The notes under the pieces were generated by a model, which saw only the letters and a program-made list of their open reading frames with translations, was not told where the DNA came from and made no database searches. The position numbers were made by a program, and so were the translations under genes. DNA of 46,075 nucleotides from Bacteroidales bacterium UBA3289 (lineage in GTDB: Bacteria; Bacteroidota; Bacteroidia; Bacteroidales; UBA932). Below are positions 1 through 7,931 of this stretch, piece after piece. Positions within the stretch are counted from its first letter, which is position 1; every line of letters begins with the position of its first letter. Location of the stretch: the NCBI GenBank assembly GCA_002361625.1, contig DETL01000026.1:35505-81579 (forward strand), given 5' to 3'.

Positions 1-1
1 C

Positions 2-2464
2 TACCTGCGTGACAACATGGCCACCCGGATGTCGGACCTCGTGCAGCGGAAGCACCACTACGCCATCGTGGACGAGGTGGACTCCGTCCTCATCGACGAC
101 GCCCGTACCCCGCTCATCATCTCCGGTCCGATGCAGAAGGCAGCCGACGACGAGCAGTTCATGGAGTACCGTCCGTACGTGGAAAACCTCTACAACAAGC
201 AGCGCGCCCTCATCAACACGACCCTGAACGAAGCCAAGAAGGCCATTGCCGCCGGTGACGAGGCGGAGGGTGGAAAACTCCTCCTGCGCTGTAACAAGGG
301 TCTTCCCAAGTATCAACCGCTCATCAAGTTCCTCTCCGAGCCCGGCATGAAGCAGCTCCTCCAGAAGGCGGAATCCTACTACATGCAGGACAACGAGCGC
401 GAGATGCCGCAGGTCACCGACGAGCTTTACTTCGTCATCACCGAGATCCAGAACAGCGTGGACATGACCGACAAGGGCCACGAAGTCCTGGCCAATGCGG
501 TTTCCGACCCGAATTTCTTCGTCCTTCCGGACATGGGCTCCGCCATTGCGGAAATCCAGAATGATGCCACCTTGTCGGCGGCCGAGAAGGCGGAGAAAAA
601 GGACGCCCTCATGGAGGACTTCTCCCTCAAGAGCGAGCGTGTCCATACCGTCATCCAGCTCCTCAAGGCCTATGCGATGTTCACCAAGGACATCGACTAC
701 GTGATCGTGGACAACAAGGTCAAGATCGTGGACGAAAGTACCGGCCGTATCATGGAAGGACGCCGCTGGAGCGACGGTCTGCACCAGGCTGTGGAAGCAA
801 AGGAGAATGTGAAGGTGGAGGCTGCTACCCAGACCTTTGCGACCATTACCCTGCAGAACTACTTCAGGATGTACCACAAGCTCGCCGGCATGACCGGTAC
901 CGCCGAGACCGAGGCGGGCGAGTTCTGGAGCATCTACAAGCTGGATGTCGTGTCCATCCCGACCAACCGTCCCGTCATCCGTGACGACCAGGACGATATC
1001 ATCTACAAGACCAAGAAGGGCAAGTTCAACGCCGTCATCGACCGCGTGGTCGAGCTCACCAAGGCCGGTCGTCCGGTCCTCGTGGGTACTACGGACGTGG
1101 AGACTTCCGAACTCCTGGCCCGTATGATGCGCCTCCGCGGGCTGCACCCCAATGTGCTGAATGCGAAGGAACACGCGCGGGAAGCGGAGATCGTCGCCCA
1201 GGCGGGTCAGAGCGGCAAGGTCACCATCGCCACCAACATGGCGGGCCGTGGTACCGATATCAAGCTTACTCCCGAGGTGAAGGCCGCCGGCGGTCTCGCC
1301 ATCATCGGCACCACCCGGCATGACAGCCGCCGCGTGGACCGTCAGCTCCGCGGCCGTGCCGGCCGTCAGGGCGACCCGGGTTCATCGACCTTCTATATCT
1401 CCCTGGAAGACGACCTGATGCGTAAGTTCGGCTCTGAGCGGATTGCCGGCGTTGTGGATAAGCTGGGTATGGCGGAGGACGAAGCCCTCGTTTCCGGAAT
1501 GCTTTCCAAGTCCATCGAGACCGCTCAGAAGCGCGTGGAGGAGAACCACTTCGGCTGGCGTAAGCGTACGCTGGAGTACGACGATGTGATGAACTATCAG
1601 CGTGAGGCCATCTACGCCCGCCGTCGCAACGCCCTCTCCGGAGAGCGCATCGAGATCGACGTGCAGAACATGATGACCGACACGGCCAACATCATCGCCG
1701 AGAAGGCGGAGGGCATGGACTACGCTTCCTTCGAGGAATACGTGATTGCCACGCTCTCCATCGACCTGGGCTTCGACGAGGCTTTCTACGAGCATGCCAA
1801 GCCCAAGGATATCGCCGAGAAGCTCTGTGTCCATATGGAAGAGGTGTACAACCGCCGTATGGATGCGATGGTGGAGAAAGTGAATCCCATCATCAAGCAG
1901 GTCTATGAGAAGCAGGGGAGCATGTACGAGAACATCGCCATTCCCATTTCCGACGGCAAGCGGATGCTCAACCTGTCCGTGAACCTCAAGAAGGCCTATG
2001 AGACCGAGAGCCGGGAGATTGCGAAGGCCCTGAGCCGGACGATCATCCTCTATCAGATCGACGAATACTGGAAGCAGCACCTGCGCGACATGGACGACCT
2101 CCGTCAGAGCGTCCAGAATGCCGCTTACGAGCAGAAGGATCCGCTCGTGGTCTATAAGCTCGAAAGCTACAACCTCTTCTCCCAGATGCTGGAGGAACTC
2201 AACGAGGCGGTCCTGACCTTCCTCCTGCGTGCCTTCATCCCGCTCCGGGACGCCAATGAGGCCCAGGCTCCGCGTCAGGCGGCCCCGCAGCCCCGCCGCG
2301 ACCTTACCCAGATGCGGACCAACGATCCGTCCCAGCTCTCCACCAACGGCGAGCAGAAGTCCCGGATGCCGGTCCATGTGGACAAGAAGGTGGGTCGCAA
2401 CGATCCCTGCCCCTGCGGCTCCGGTCTCAAATACAAGAACTGCCACGGCAAGGGACTCGTATAG
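2..2464 (+). CDS. secA: Protein translocase ATPase SecA (5' end outside window)
   Basis: SecA is the cytoplasmic ATPase motor that drives preproteins through SecYEG. The reading frame is open from base 2, so 820 residues of the C-terminal part are visible and the N-terminus with Walker A lies upstream. Visible landmarks are the DEAD-like VDEVDSVLIDDARTP near residue 20, the AGMTGTAETEAGEFW helicase motif, TNMAGRGTDIKL near residue 410, and QLRGRAGRQGDPGSS near 455. The C-terminus carries the SEC-C zinc motif CPCGSGLKYKNCHG, which binds zinc and SecB or ribosomes in the family. A long insertion between the DEAD motif and the preprotein cross-linking region is, to my knowledge, usual for Bacteroidota SecA. 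The bactofilin gene follows 21 bp downstream on the same strand. Confidence 0.97.
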   Translation, partial: YLRDNMATRMSDLVQRKHHYAIVDEVDSVLIDDARTPLIISGPMQKAADDEQFMEYRPYVENLYNKQRALINTTLNEAKKAIAAGDEAEGGKLLLRCNKGLPKYQPLIKFLSEPGMKQLLQKAESYYMQDNEREMPQVTDELYFVITEIQNSVDMTDKGHEVLANAVSDPNFFVLPDMGSAIAEIQNDATLSAAEKAEKKDALMEDFSLKSERVHTVIQLLKAYAMFTKDIDYVIVDNKVKIVDESTGRIMEGRRWSDGLHQAVEAKENVKVEAATQTFATITLQNYFRMYHKLAGMTGTAETEAGEFWSIYKLDVVSIPTNRPVIRDDQDDIIYKTKKGKFNAVIDRVVELTKAGRPVLVGTTDVETSELLARMMRLRGLHPNVLNAKEHAREAEIVAQAGQSGKVTIATNMAGRGTDIKLTPEVKAAGGLAIIGTTRHDSRRVDRQLRGRAGRQGDPGSSTFYISLEDDLMRKFGSERIAGVVDKLGMAEDEALVSGMLSKSIETAQKRVEENHFGWRKRTLEYDDVMNYQREAIYARRRNALSGERIEIDVQNMMTDTANIIAEKAEGMDYASFEEYVIATLSIDLGFDEAFYEHAKPKDIAEKLCVHMEEVYNRRMDAMVEKVNPIIKQVYEKQGSMYENIAIPISDGKRMLNLSVNLKKAYETESREIAKALSRTIILYQIDEYWKQHLRDMDDLRQSVQNAAYEQKDPLVVYKLESYNLFSQMLEELNEAVLTFLLRAFIPLRDANEAQAPRQAAPQPRRDLTQMRTNDPSQLSTNGEQKSRMPVHVDKKVGRNDPCPCGSGLKYKNCHGKGLV

Positions 2465-2485
2465 CAAACAATAATAATATATAAA

Positions 2486-2932
2486 ATGGCTAAGACAATG
2501 GAACCTGTCAATGTGAACGAAGTGTCGCGGATTTCCGCCGGCACCATTTTCAAGGGTGAAATCACCACGCCCACCGACCTGCGTGTGGACGGTACCTATG
2601 AGGGCAAGATCTGCTCCAAGGGCCGTGTCGTTGTCGGGGAGAAAGCCCAGATCAAGGGCGATATCATCTGCCAGAACGTGGACTTCACCGGTACCATGCA
2701 TGGCAACTTCTATGTGAAGGACACCCTGTCCCTGAAGGGTGGCTGCACCGTGGAAGGCGACCTGAACATCAAGCGCCTCCAGGTGGAACTGGACGCCAAG
2801 TTCAACGGCAACTGCCGGATGATCTCCGAAGCCGAATTCGACAAGATCGTCGCCCAGATGACGGGCCGTCCGCTCCCGCAGCAGGCCCCGGTCCAGCCCG
2901 GCCAGCCGGGTCAGCCCGCTCCGCAGAAATAA
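2486..2932 (+). CDS. Bactofilin family polymer-forming protein
   Basis: This 148-residue protein has the bactofilin (DUF583) beta-helical core from about residue 15 to 110. It shows as regularly spaced short strands with glycines, for example VDGTYEGKI, KGRVVVGEKAQIKGDI and GTMHGNFYVKDTLSLKG. The C-terminal tail is rich in proline and glutamine (QAPVQPGQPGQP), as in many bactofilins. Family members self-assemble without nucleotide into membrane-associated filaments that position cell-wall enzymes. It lies 21 bp after secA and is probably cotranscribed with it. A hairpin terminator follows at 2950-2990. The exact cellular role cannot be read from the sequence. Confidence 0.9.
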   Translation: MAKTMEPVNVNEVSRISAGTIFKGEITTPTDLRVDGTYEGKICSKGRVVVGEKAQIKGDIICQNVDFTGTMHGNFYVKDTLSLKGGCTVEGDLNIKRLQVELDAKFNGNCRMISEAEFDKIVAQMTGRPLPQQAPVQPGQPGQPAPQK

Positions 2933-2949
2933 TTTTGCCTCGTTTACGG

Positions 2950-2990
2950 TTCGGCATTCCGAGCTTTGGCTTAGAGTGCCGAATTGTTTT
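2950..2990 (+). terminator. Rho-independent terminator after secA-bactofilin
   Basis: A 9-bp stem (TTCGGCATT at 2950-2958 paired with AGTGCCGAA at 2975-2983, one G-T pair) is followed by TTGTTTT. Confidence 0.7.
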
Positions 2991-3041
2991 ATATTCAGCG
3001 GATAAAACTTTTTTGTTTTAAGCTATAACATTCTTGTTAAC

Positions 3042-3485
3042 ATGTCTAAAGAGGCTCAATATGCCCTCTTGGAACGCCAAATTGCGTCCTTGATGGAAGG
3101 GGAGACGGATGTCATTGCCAAGATGGCTAATATGGCTTCCGTCCTGCACGAAACCTTCGGCTTCTGGTGGACCGGTTTCTACCGGGTGGCCGGTGAGGAG
3201 CTGATCCTGGGTCCTTTCCAGGGTCCCGTCGCCTGCATGCATATCCCGTATGCGAAGGGCGTCTGCGGAACGGCCTGGGCCCGGAAGGAATCCGTCGTCG
3301 TCCCGGACGTGGAACAGTTCCCGGGACACATTGCTTGCAGCAGCGCCTCGCGAAGCGAGATCGTCGTTCCGGTCTTCGGCCCGGACGGTGTGGTGGCGGC
3401 CGTCCTGGACATCGACAGTGACCGTCTGGCTACCTTCGACGAGGAGGACCGCACTTGGCTGGAGCGGATCGTTCGGTATCTGTGA
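3042..3485 (+). CDS. GAF-domain free methionine-(R)-sulfoxide reductase (fRMsr)
   Basis: This 147-residue GAF protein reduces free L-methionine-(R)-sulfoxide in the cytoplasm using thioredoxin. The three functional cysteines are present at C65, C75 and C99. The spacings of 10 and 24 residues are the same as in the E. coli enzyme (C84, C94, C118). The core GPVACMHIPYAKGVCGTAW is characteristic of the family and separates it from regulatory GAF domains. It sits in the same direction as bactofilin but beyond a terminator, so it probably has its own promoter. tRNA-Val starts 42 bp after its stop codon. Confidence 0.9.
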   Translation: MSKEAQYALLERQIASLMEGETDVIAKMANMASVLHETFGFWWTGFYRVAGEELILGPFQGPVACMHIPYAKGVCGTAWARKESVVVPDVEQFPGHIACSSASRSEIVVPVFGPDGVVAAVLDIDSDRLATFDEEDRTWLERIVRYL

Positions 3486-3517
3486 TTTGGATTTTCCGCT
3501 TTTTAGGATTATATTTG
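3486..3517 (+). promoter_or_regulatory. Bacteroidota-type promoter for tRNA-Val/tmRNA
   Basis: A TTTG -33 box at 3486-3489 and a perfect -7 box TATATTTG at 3510-3517 are separated by 20 bp, matching the Bacteroidota sigma-ABfr consensus (TTTG-N19-21-TAnnTTTG). The mature tRNA begins 10 bp downstream. The -33 box lies immediately after the stop codon of the upstream gene. Confidence 0.8.
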
Positions 3518-3527
3518 CAATCCTTTT

Positions 3528-3602
3528 GGAAGATTAGCTCAGCTGGTTTAGAGCACCTGCCTTACAAGCAGGGGGTCGACGGTTCGAATCCGCCATCTTC
3601 CA
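3528..3602 (+). tRNA. tRNA-Val (anticodon UAC)
   Basis: The full cloverleaf is visible: acceptor GGAAGAT/ATCTTCC with discriminator A, D stem GCTC/GAGC, anticodon stem CCTGC/GCAGG with loop CTTACAA (anticodon TAC), and T loop TTCGAAT. CCA is not encoded. The T stem GACGG/CCGCC has one A-C mismatch at the second pair. The tmRNA starts 12 bp downstream, so the two are probably cotranscribed. Confidence 0.95.
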
Positions 3603-3614
3603 CCCGATATCATT

Positions 3615-4009
3615 GGGGGTGTTTTGGTTTTGACAGCGCATGTGTCGGACAGTAAGCACGCCGGGCGTTGGGACCTTGCCCGTAAATCTCAGATCCCGAA
3701 CAATCAGTTGCCAACAACAACTACGCACTCGCTGCCTAATTCGACTCAGTCAATTAGCTTAATCCGCGACGCCAAGGCTGCGCCGCCGACGAGTATCCCT
3801 CGGAAACTCCGCCCGTAATTTTCCGATCCAGGGGTATCACCAAGACGGGACGCTCCGGCGGACGCCTTTAAAGCCGGCTAAGACCAAAGGCTAAGGTGAA
3901 CGGTCGCCCGCTTTCCGGCAGCCCGATCCCGACAATCAAAGGAAAGATAAGCGTGTAGAAAGCTGCCTGGTGCGGCGTTTGGACAGCGGTTCGAGTCCGC
4001 TCACCTCCA
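3615..4009 (+). ncRNA. ssrA: Transfer-messenger RNA (tmRNA)
   Basis: tmRNA rescues stalled ribosomes and tags nascent peptides for proteolysis. The tRNA-like ends pair: 5' GGGGGTG (3615-3621) with 3' CACCTCC (4002-4008), plus discriminator A and a T arm containing GGTTCGAGTCC. The tag-reading frame ends ANNNYALAA-stop at 3710-3739. I take GCC at 3710-3712 as the resume codon because it follows CAGTT, as the E. coli resume codon GCA follows a similar CAGTC. The charged tRNA part would add one further alanine, giving A-ANNNYALAA. The resume position is inferred from this similarity. The gene lies 12 bp after tRNA-Val and shares its promoter. Its 3' end is part of a 22-bp perfect inverted repeat. 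Confidence 0.95.
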
Positions 4010-4050
4010 CAAAAAAGAGAACTAGACGGTTCTCTTTTTTGTGGAGGTGA
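4001..4050 (+). terminator. tmRNA terminator inside a 22-bp perfect inverted repeat
   Basis: Arms 4001-4022 and 4029-4050 are perfect reverse complements around the loop TAGACG. The inner part (AAAAGAGAAC...GTTCTCTTTTTT) is a normal Rho-independent terminator. The outer part mirrors the last nine bases of the mature tmRNA (TCACCTCCA). On the other strand it also reads as a terminator. Confidence 0.85.
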
Positions 4051-4242
4051 TACCTCTCTTACCCCCGCCGCAGTTGCGGCTGCCCCGAGGGGCTGCTGGG
4101 GGAAGGCCCCCAGACCCCCTGTGTCGCTTCGCTCCATTCTATCGTAGTTCCATTATGACGGACACGGCCTCCGCTCTGCCGTCTGTCTGATGACGGCTTT
4201 TTTTGTGGATGGCGATGTTACTGGCGTGTTGGCGAGAACGGG
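4051..4242. other. Hairpin-rich intergenic segment downstream of tmRNA
   Basis: No gene is visible. The segment holds several short palindromes: GCCGCAGTTGCGGC, CCCCGAGGGG and GGGGG-AAGG-CCCCC. A further terminator-like hairpin has its stem at 4178-4183 and 4192-4197, followed by seven T. Its GGCCTCCGC (4166-4174) plus TGAT-containing hairpin resembles the segment downstream of tRNA-Pro at 40672-40700. Confidence 0.6.
4178..4204 (+). terminator. Second hairpin terminator downstream of tmRNA
   Basis: Stem GCCGTC/GACGGC with an 8-base loop containing CTGA, followed by TTTTTTT. It could back up the tmRNA terminator. Confidence 0.6.
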
Positions 4243-4902
4243 TCAGTCCGGGAGGATGCGGCCGGCGCCCATGTAGCGCATCATGAAGTAGGGCTGGGTG
4301 GAACGCTGGATTTCCACGCCGTTGGAGGTGGAGGCGTGGATGAAACGGAAGGAGCCGTGATCCAGGTCCACATCCACGACGATTCCTACGTGGCCGACGT
4401 TGCGGATGCTGCCGCGCGCGCCGAAGAAGACGAGGTCGCCTTTCCGGAGGTCGCTGAAATTCTCCACGGGGCGGCTGGTTTTGAGCTGGGCCTGCGAATT
4501 GTGGGGCAGTTCATAGCCGAATTCCCGATAGACATAGCTGGTGAATCCGGAGCAGTCGAACAGGTTGGGACCGGAGGCTCCGAGCCGGTAGGGGGTGCCG
4601 ATGAAGGTCTTGGCATAGTCCAGGAGGTCGTCCACCAGTTCTTTCCGGACGGCCGGCGTCTTTTTCCCGGATTCCGCCTTGGAGGCGATGCGGCTGCTGG
4701 ATGACGGTTGCGCCCCGGACTGGACTCGGGCGATGGAATCCATGACGACCTGTGCCCTTTCCCGCGAACGGGCGATATCCGCCGAATCCGTCAGGGGAAG
4801 GATGACCGGGGCATCCGGCTCCTGAGACGACGGTGTGCGTCGCATGAGCCCACACGACGCCACCGCCAAGGCGGTCAACAGGAGGATTCCGATCCGTTTC
4901 AT
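4243..4902 (-). CDS. NlpC/P60 family lipoprotein, predicted peptidoglycan endopeptidase
   Basis: This 219-residue lipoprotein starts at the ATG at 4902, giving MKRIGILLLTALAVASC with a lipobox ending at C17. An upstream in-frame ATG at 4938 would bury the signal peptide and overlap the promoter. The NlpC/P60 domain covers about residues 100-219. It has the catalytic cysteine in FDCSGF, the histidine in GHVGIVV and a third polar residue in FIHAS. Family members cleave gamma-D-glutamyl-meso-diaminopimelate bonds in peptidoglycan. The size and lipid anchor resemble Spr/MepS-type outer-membrane hydrolases. It has its own promoter (4908-4939), so it is probably not part of the fimbrial operon upstream. 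Confidence 0.9.
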   Translation of the reverse strand: MKRIGILLLTALAVASCGLMRRTPSSQEPDAPVILPLTDSADIARSRERAQVVMDSIARVQSGAQPSSSSRIASKAESGKKTPAVRKELVDDLLDYAKTFIGTPYRLGASGPNLFDCSGFTSYVYREFGYELPHNSQAQLKTSRPVENFSDLRKGDLVFFGARGSIRNVGHVGIVVDVDLDHGSFRFIHASTSNGVEIQRSTQPYFMMRYMGAGRILPD

Positions 4903-4907
4903 GGTTG

Positions 4908-4939
4908 CAAAGGTCGCAAAATCCCCCGATATCTGCAAA
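4908..4939 (-). promoter_or_regulatory. Promoter abutting the NlpC/P60 start codon
   Basis: On the minus strand a TTTG -33 box (4936-4939) and GACCTTTG -7 box (4908-4915, one mismatch to TAnnTTTG) are separated by exactly 20 bp. Only five bases lie between the -7 box and the ATG, so the transcript would be leaderless or nearly so. Confidence 0.65.
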
Positions 4940-4950
4940 AATCAGACCGA

Positions 4951-7905
4951 CTACTCTCCCGTCGTTTTCAGGAAGAGGTCATAGGCCGGACCGCCGTTCC
5001 CGCCGAACAGGTTGATGACCGCGCACCAGGAGTATCCGGCATCGTCTTTCCCGCTGTCGGGTGCCGCCGGGAAATGCATGAGCTGTCCGCTCCGGTAACT
5101 TCTTTGGAACCAGGCCTCCAGCATCCGGTCACATTCCTTCGCCGCAACGATGAGTCCGCTTCCATGCCCGCGGAAGATGGATCCGAACCGGTATTCCATG
5201 ACATCCTCGCCCGGCCGGAAAGAACCGGATTTGATCCGGTAAGAGTTCAGGTAGGAGGTCTCTCCCTTTTCGGCATAGCGGTCATTGCCCTGGTCGTCAA
5301 TCTCCACGCTCTGGTAATACAGGTTGTATCCCTGTCCGGACGAGGAAAGATAATACCCTGACTTCTTCGTCGTATTGGCGTTTTCGCGGATATAGATCTC
5401 AGAGGCGGCCAGCTCGGCGATGGGGGAGCGGTCCCCTTCTGGAACGACCATCCCGCCGACCTGATAGGGATCGGAACCCTGGATATACGGACCGACGGCG
5501 CCGATCAGATAGATGTCCAGGTATCCCATCTCCATCGGGGAGGATTTCTCTCCGGTCCCGCTGTGGACAACCTGTGCCTGGAGCGTATGGCGCCCATATC
5601 CGGTATAGCGTTCCGGGTTCTCCACGGCTGTTATCCGGAGTATGTCGCCCTGGAGTTCCATCGAGAATTCTTCGGGGCCGGACAGTTGGACCGAAACCTG
5701 GGGCGATACAGGAAGCTTAACTTCAAGTGAAAGCTTTCCATTATTGATTTCAAATGTATTACCGTTTTTATAAGAATGGAAGTTCAGCGCCAGCGTCGCT
5801 TGCATTCCCAGGGCGTTCAGGTAATCGGGAACGCCTTTCAACGCCTCATAAACCGGAAGGTTGTTGTCGATGACTCCGAGGCAGGTTCCTTGCAAGGACG
5901 CAAAAGGATTGACGACGACGATGTCGGCCTCGGCATGGGGAATACGGGTGGATACGGCTCCCTGGTAGGAGATCAGTCCCACCGTGCCGCCCTCTCTCCA
6001 GTCCAGCTCCCGGTTCTGGTAGAACAGCTGTTTGACGCGGACTTGGACAGGGAGGCGAAGCTGGCGCAGTTCATTCTCCGTTTTCCGGCTAAACACCGCT
6101 TCCACGAACGGAGTGCAGGTTACTACCGAGATCCAGTCGGTCGGGAACAGGAGGCGTTTGACGAGGTCCAGGTCGAAGCGCTCCAGCTCCGAAGGGGAGA
6201 AGGCGTGACTGTCGATGGGGACGTAGGCGAGTGTCCCGTTTACGGCCGTTCCGTCCGGGAGAAGCTCGTATGTGGAGGAACTGAACCGCAGGACCGGGGC
6301 CAGGATGGTGATTTCCACCTCCTGGGAGCCGGTTTCGGCACCGGCGGCATTGTAGTGGTGCAGGATGACGGTCCCCGTTCCGGCCGCAAGGCCTGCTAGG
6401 CCGATCCTCATCAGGGAACCTTCCACGCCTGCCTGGCGTACTTCCACAACGCCTTCACTGCCGGATTTGACCTCGGCGTCCACCCGGGTGATGCCGGTGG
6501 CCGGCTGGACTTCCAGATATCCGGCCTGGGCGACATACGACGGCGCATGGGACAGGTCCACTTCCAGGACGGTGGGCCAGGAAGCCGTGACAGTCCGTTG
6601 GTCCGTCGCCTGTTTCGATTCCGATCCGGCCGTCACGGTACAGGTGTCTCCTTCCTGCAGGTCCAGGGCGGCACGGACCCGTATGGAGCCGGTGGCGATC
6701 CCTTCCTCATCGGCCTTCCAGGTAATCCCTTCCAGGCTCAGGCGGCCTTCGGGGGAGAAGGATGCCGCGATGTCGTCCTTTTCCAGGTTGGTGACATAGT
6801 ACAGGTCGAGGGTCTCTCCGGGCATGATGCTGGGGGATTCCGTCCCGGAGAACTTGAAGAAACGGGAGGCGGGGATCGGGTCTTCCGGTCCGGGAAGGAC
6901 GATCTTGACCGTCTTGAACAGGTTTCGCCGGATGTCGAAGTCGGATCGCATGTCGCTGGTTCCCAAATAGATGGCGTATCCCAAATCCTGGTATTCGCCG
7001 CTGCCCCGCCGGATTTTGACGGACAGGTCGATATAGGTGCAGTTGCGGACCGCTTCAAAGCCCAGGTCCTGGTACACCGTCTTCCAGCTTTCCGCGCCTT
7101 CCTTGATGCCCTGGCAGTTCTCCAGCATGTACAGGGTGACGGCATGCCCGTTCCCGCCCTGCTGGATTTCGTCCAGGTCCTCCTCGGTGGCGCGGTCGTA
7201 TTCCACCAGCTTGGCCGGATCGTCCTGGCGGAAATTCTCGACGAAGTAAGGCACTTCGGTATTGGCATTCTCCACGATCATGTGCATGGCCTGCACATGC
7301 CATCCTTCCGCCTCCACCCGGGACAGGTCGAACCAGATGTTGAACTTCGCATACAGCTTCTTCACATGGACGGTCAGTCCCTGTCCGGCGCTGGTCAGAC
7401 GGACACCCTTTTCGATACCGGCCATGGGCATGCCGGCTCCGGAGGTCTCCAGGCGTTTGAGTTCGGTCGGCCCCGAACTGGTGAACCGGAGCGCTTCCAG
7501 TTCGCTTGCCTTCAGGCCGGAACGCATGTAGGAGGCCAGGTCCAGTTCACCGTAGTTGACGATGGCGTAAATGTCCATCTTCGTGTCGATTGGGAGGAAC
7601 CAACTGAAGCTTTGCTTCGTGGTTTCCATGGCAACGGGACGCCCTTCATCCAGCCCTGCATCCGCCCCATAGGTAAGCAGGGTCCCGGTGCCGGGGTCGA
7701 AAGCGAACAGGGCCGCTTTTTGGAAGTCTTCGATTTCGATGGATACGATGGACCGGGTCCCGGTATCCTCCATCCCTTCATCCAGGGAGACGGTCACTTC
7801 CCGGTACAGGGTCTTGTCCATCGGCTCTTCGGACAGGGCCTGCCGGCAGGCCGAGGTACCGATGACGGCCCCTCCGACAATCGCGATCAATGTCTTGATA
7901 TTCAT
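4951..7905 (-). CDS. Large fimbrial-locus lipoprotein, candidate tip adhesin (DUF4906-like)
   Basis: This 984-residue protein has an N-terminal signal with a lipobox-like cysteine (GGAVIGTSAC, C20). It is followed by an acidic mature start of the kind seen in Bacteroidales fimbrillins (VTVSLDEGMEDTGTRSIVS, with TRS a plausible gingipain-like processing site). Residues 30-330 resemble the N-terminal fimbrillin/DUF4906 region: a KLYAKFNIWFDLS strand and the motif VTLYMLENCQG, which recurs as FYVPENCQG in the next gene upstream. The C-terminal 600 residues are beta-rich with no recognised catalytic motif. As last gene of the operon and by far the largest, it fits the accessory or tip subunit position of Mfa/Fim operons. 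That role is inferred from order and size. Confidence 0.75.
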   Translation of the reverse strand: MNIKTLIAIVGGAVIGTSACRQALSEEPMDKTLYREVTVSLDEGMEDTGTRSIVSIEIEDFQKAALFAFDPGTGTLLTYGADAGLDEGRPVAMETTKQSFSWFLPIDTKMDIYAIVNYGELDLASYMRSGLKASELEALRFTSSGPTELKRLETSGAGMPMAGIEKGVRLTSAGQGLTVHVKKLYAKFNIWFDLSRVEAEGWHVQAMHMIVENANTEVPYFVENFRQDDPAKLVEYDRATEEDLDEIQQGGNGHAVTLYMLENCQGIKEGAESWKTVYQDLGFEAVRNCTYIDLSVKIRRGSGEYQDLGYAIYLGTSDMRSDFDIRRNLFKTVKIVLPGPEDPIPASRFFKFSGTESPSIMPGETLDLYYVTNLEKDDIAASFSPEGRLSLEGITWKADEEGIATGSIRVRAALDLQEGDTCTVTAGSESKQATDQRTVTASWPTVLEVDLSHAPSYVAQAGYLEVQPATGITRVDAEVKSGSEGVVEVRQAGVEGSLMRIGLAGLAAGTGTVILHHYNAAGAETGSQEVEITILAPVLRFSSSTYELLPDGTAVNGTLAYVPIDSHAFSPSELERFDLDLVKRLLFPTDWISVVTCTPFVEAVFSRKTENELRQLRLPVQVRVKQLFYQNRELDWREGGTVGLISYQGAVSTRIPHAEADIVVVNPFASLQGTCLGVIDNNLPVYEALKGVPDYLNALGMQATLALNFHSYKNGNTFEINNGKLSLEVKLPVSPQVSVQLSGPEEFSMELQGDILRITAVENPERYTGYGRHTLQAQVVHSGTGEKSSPMEMGYLDIYLIGAVGPYIQGSDPYQVGGMVVPEGDRSPIAELAASEIYIRENANTTKKSGYYLSSSGQGYNLYYQSVEIDDQGNDRYAEKGETSYLNSYRIKSGSFRPGEDVMEYRFGSIFRGHGSGLIVAAKECDRMLEAWFQRSYRSGQLMHFPAAPDSGKDDAGYSWCAVINLFGGNGGPAYDLFLKTTGE

Positions 7906-7931
7906 AATTCTATCGTTGATTATAGAAAGTA

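Noticed and set aside
1382..2701. Long open frame on the minus strand opposite secA and bactofilin
   Set aside because: It has unusual composition and overlaps two well-identified genes; it is the reverse-strand shadow of GC-rich codons.
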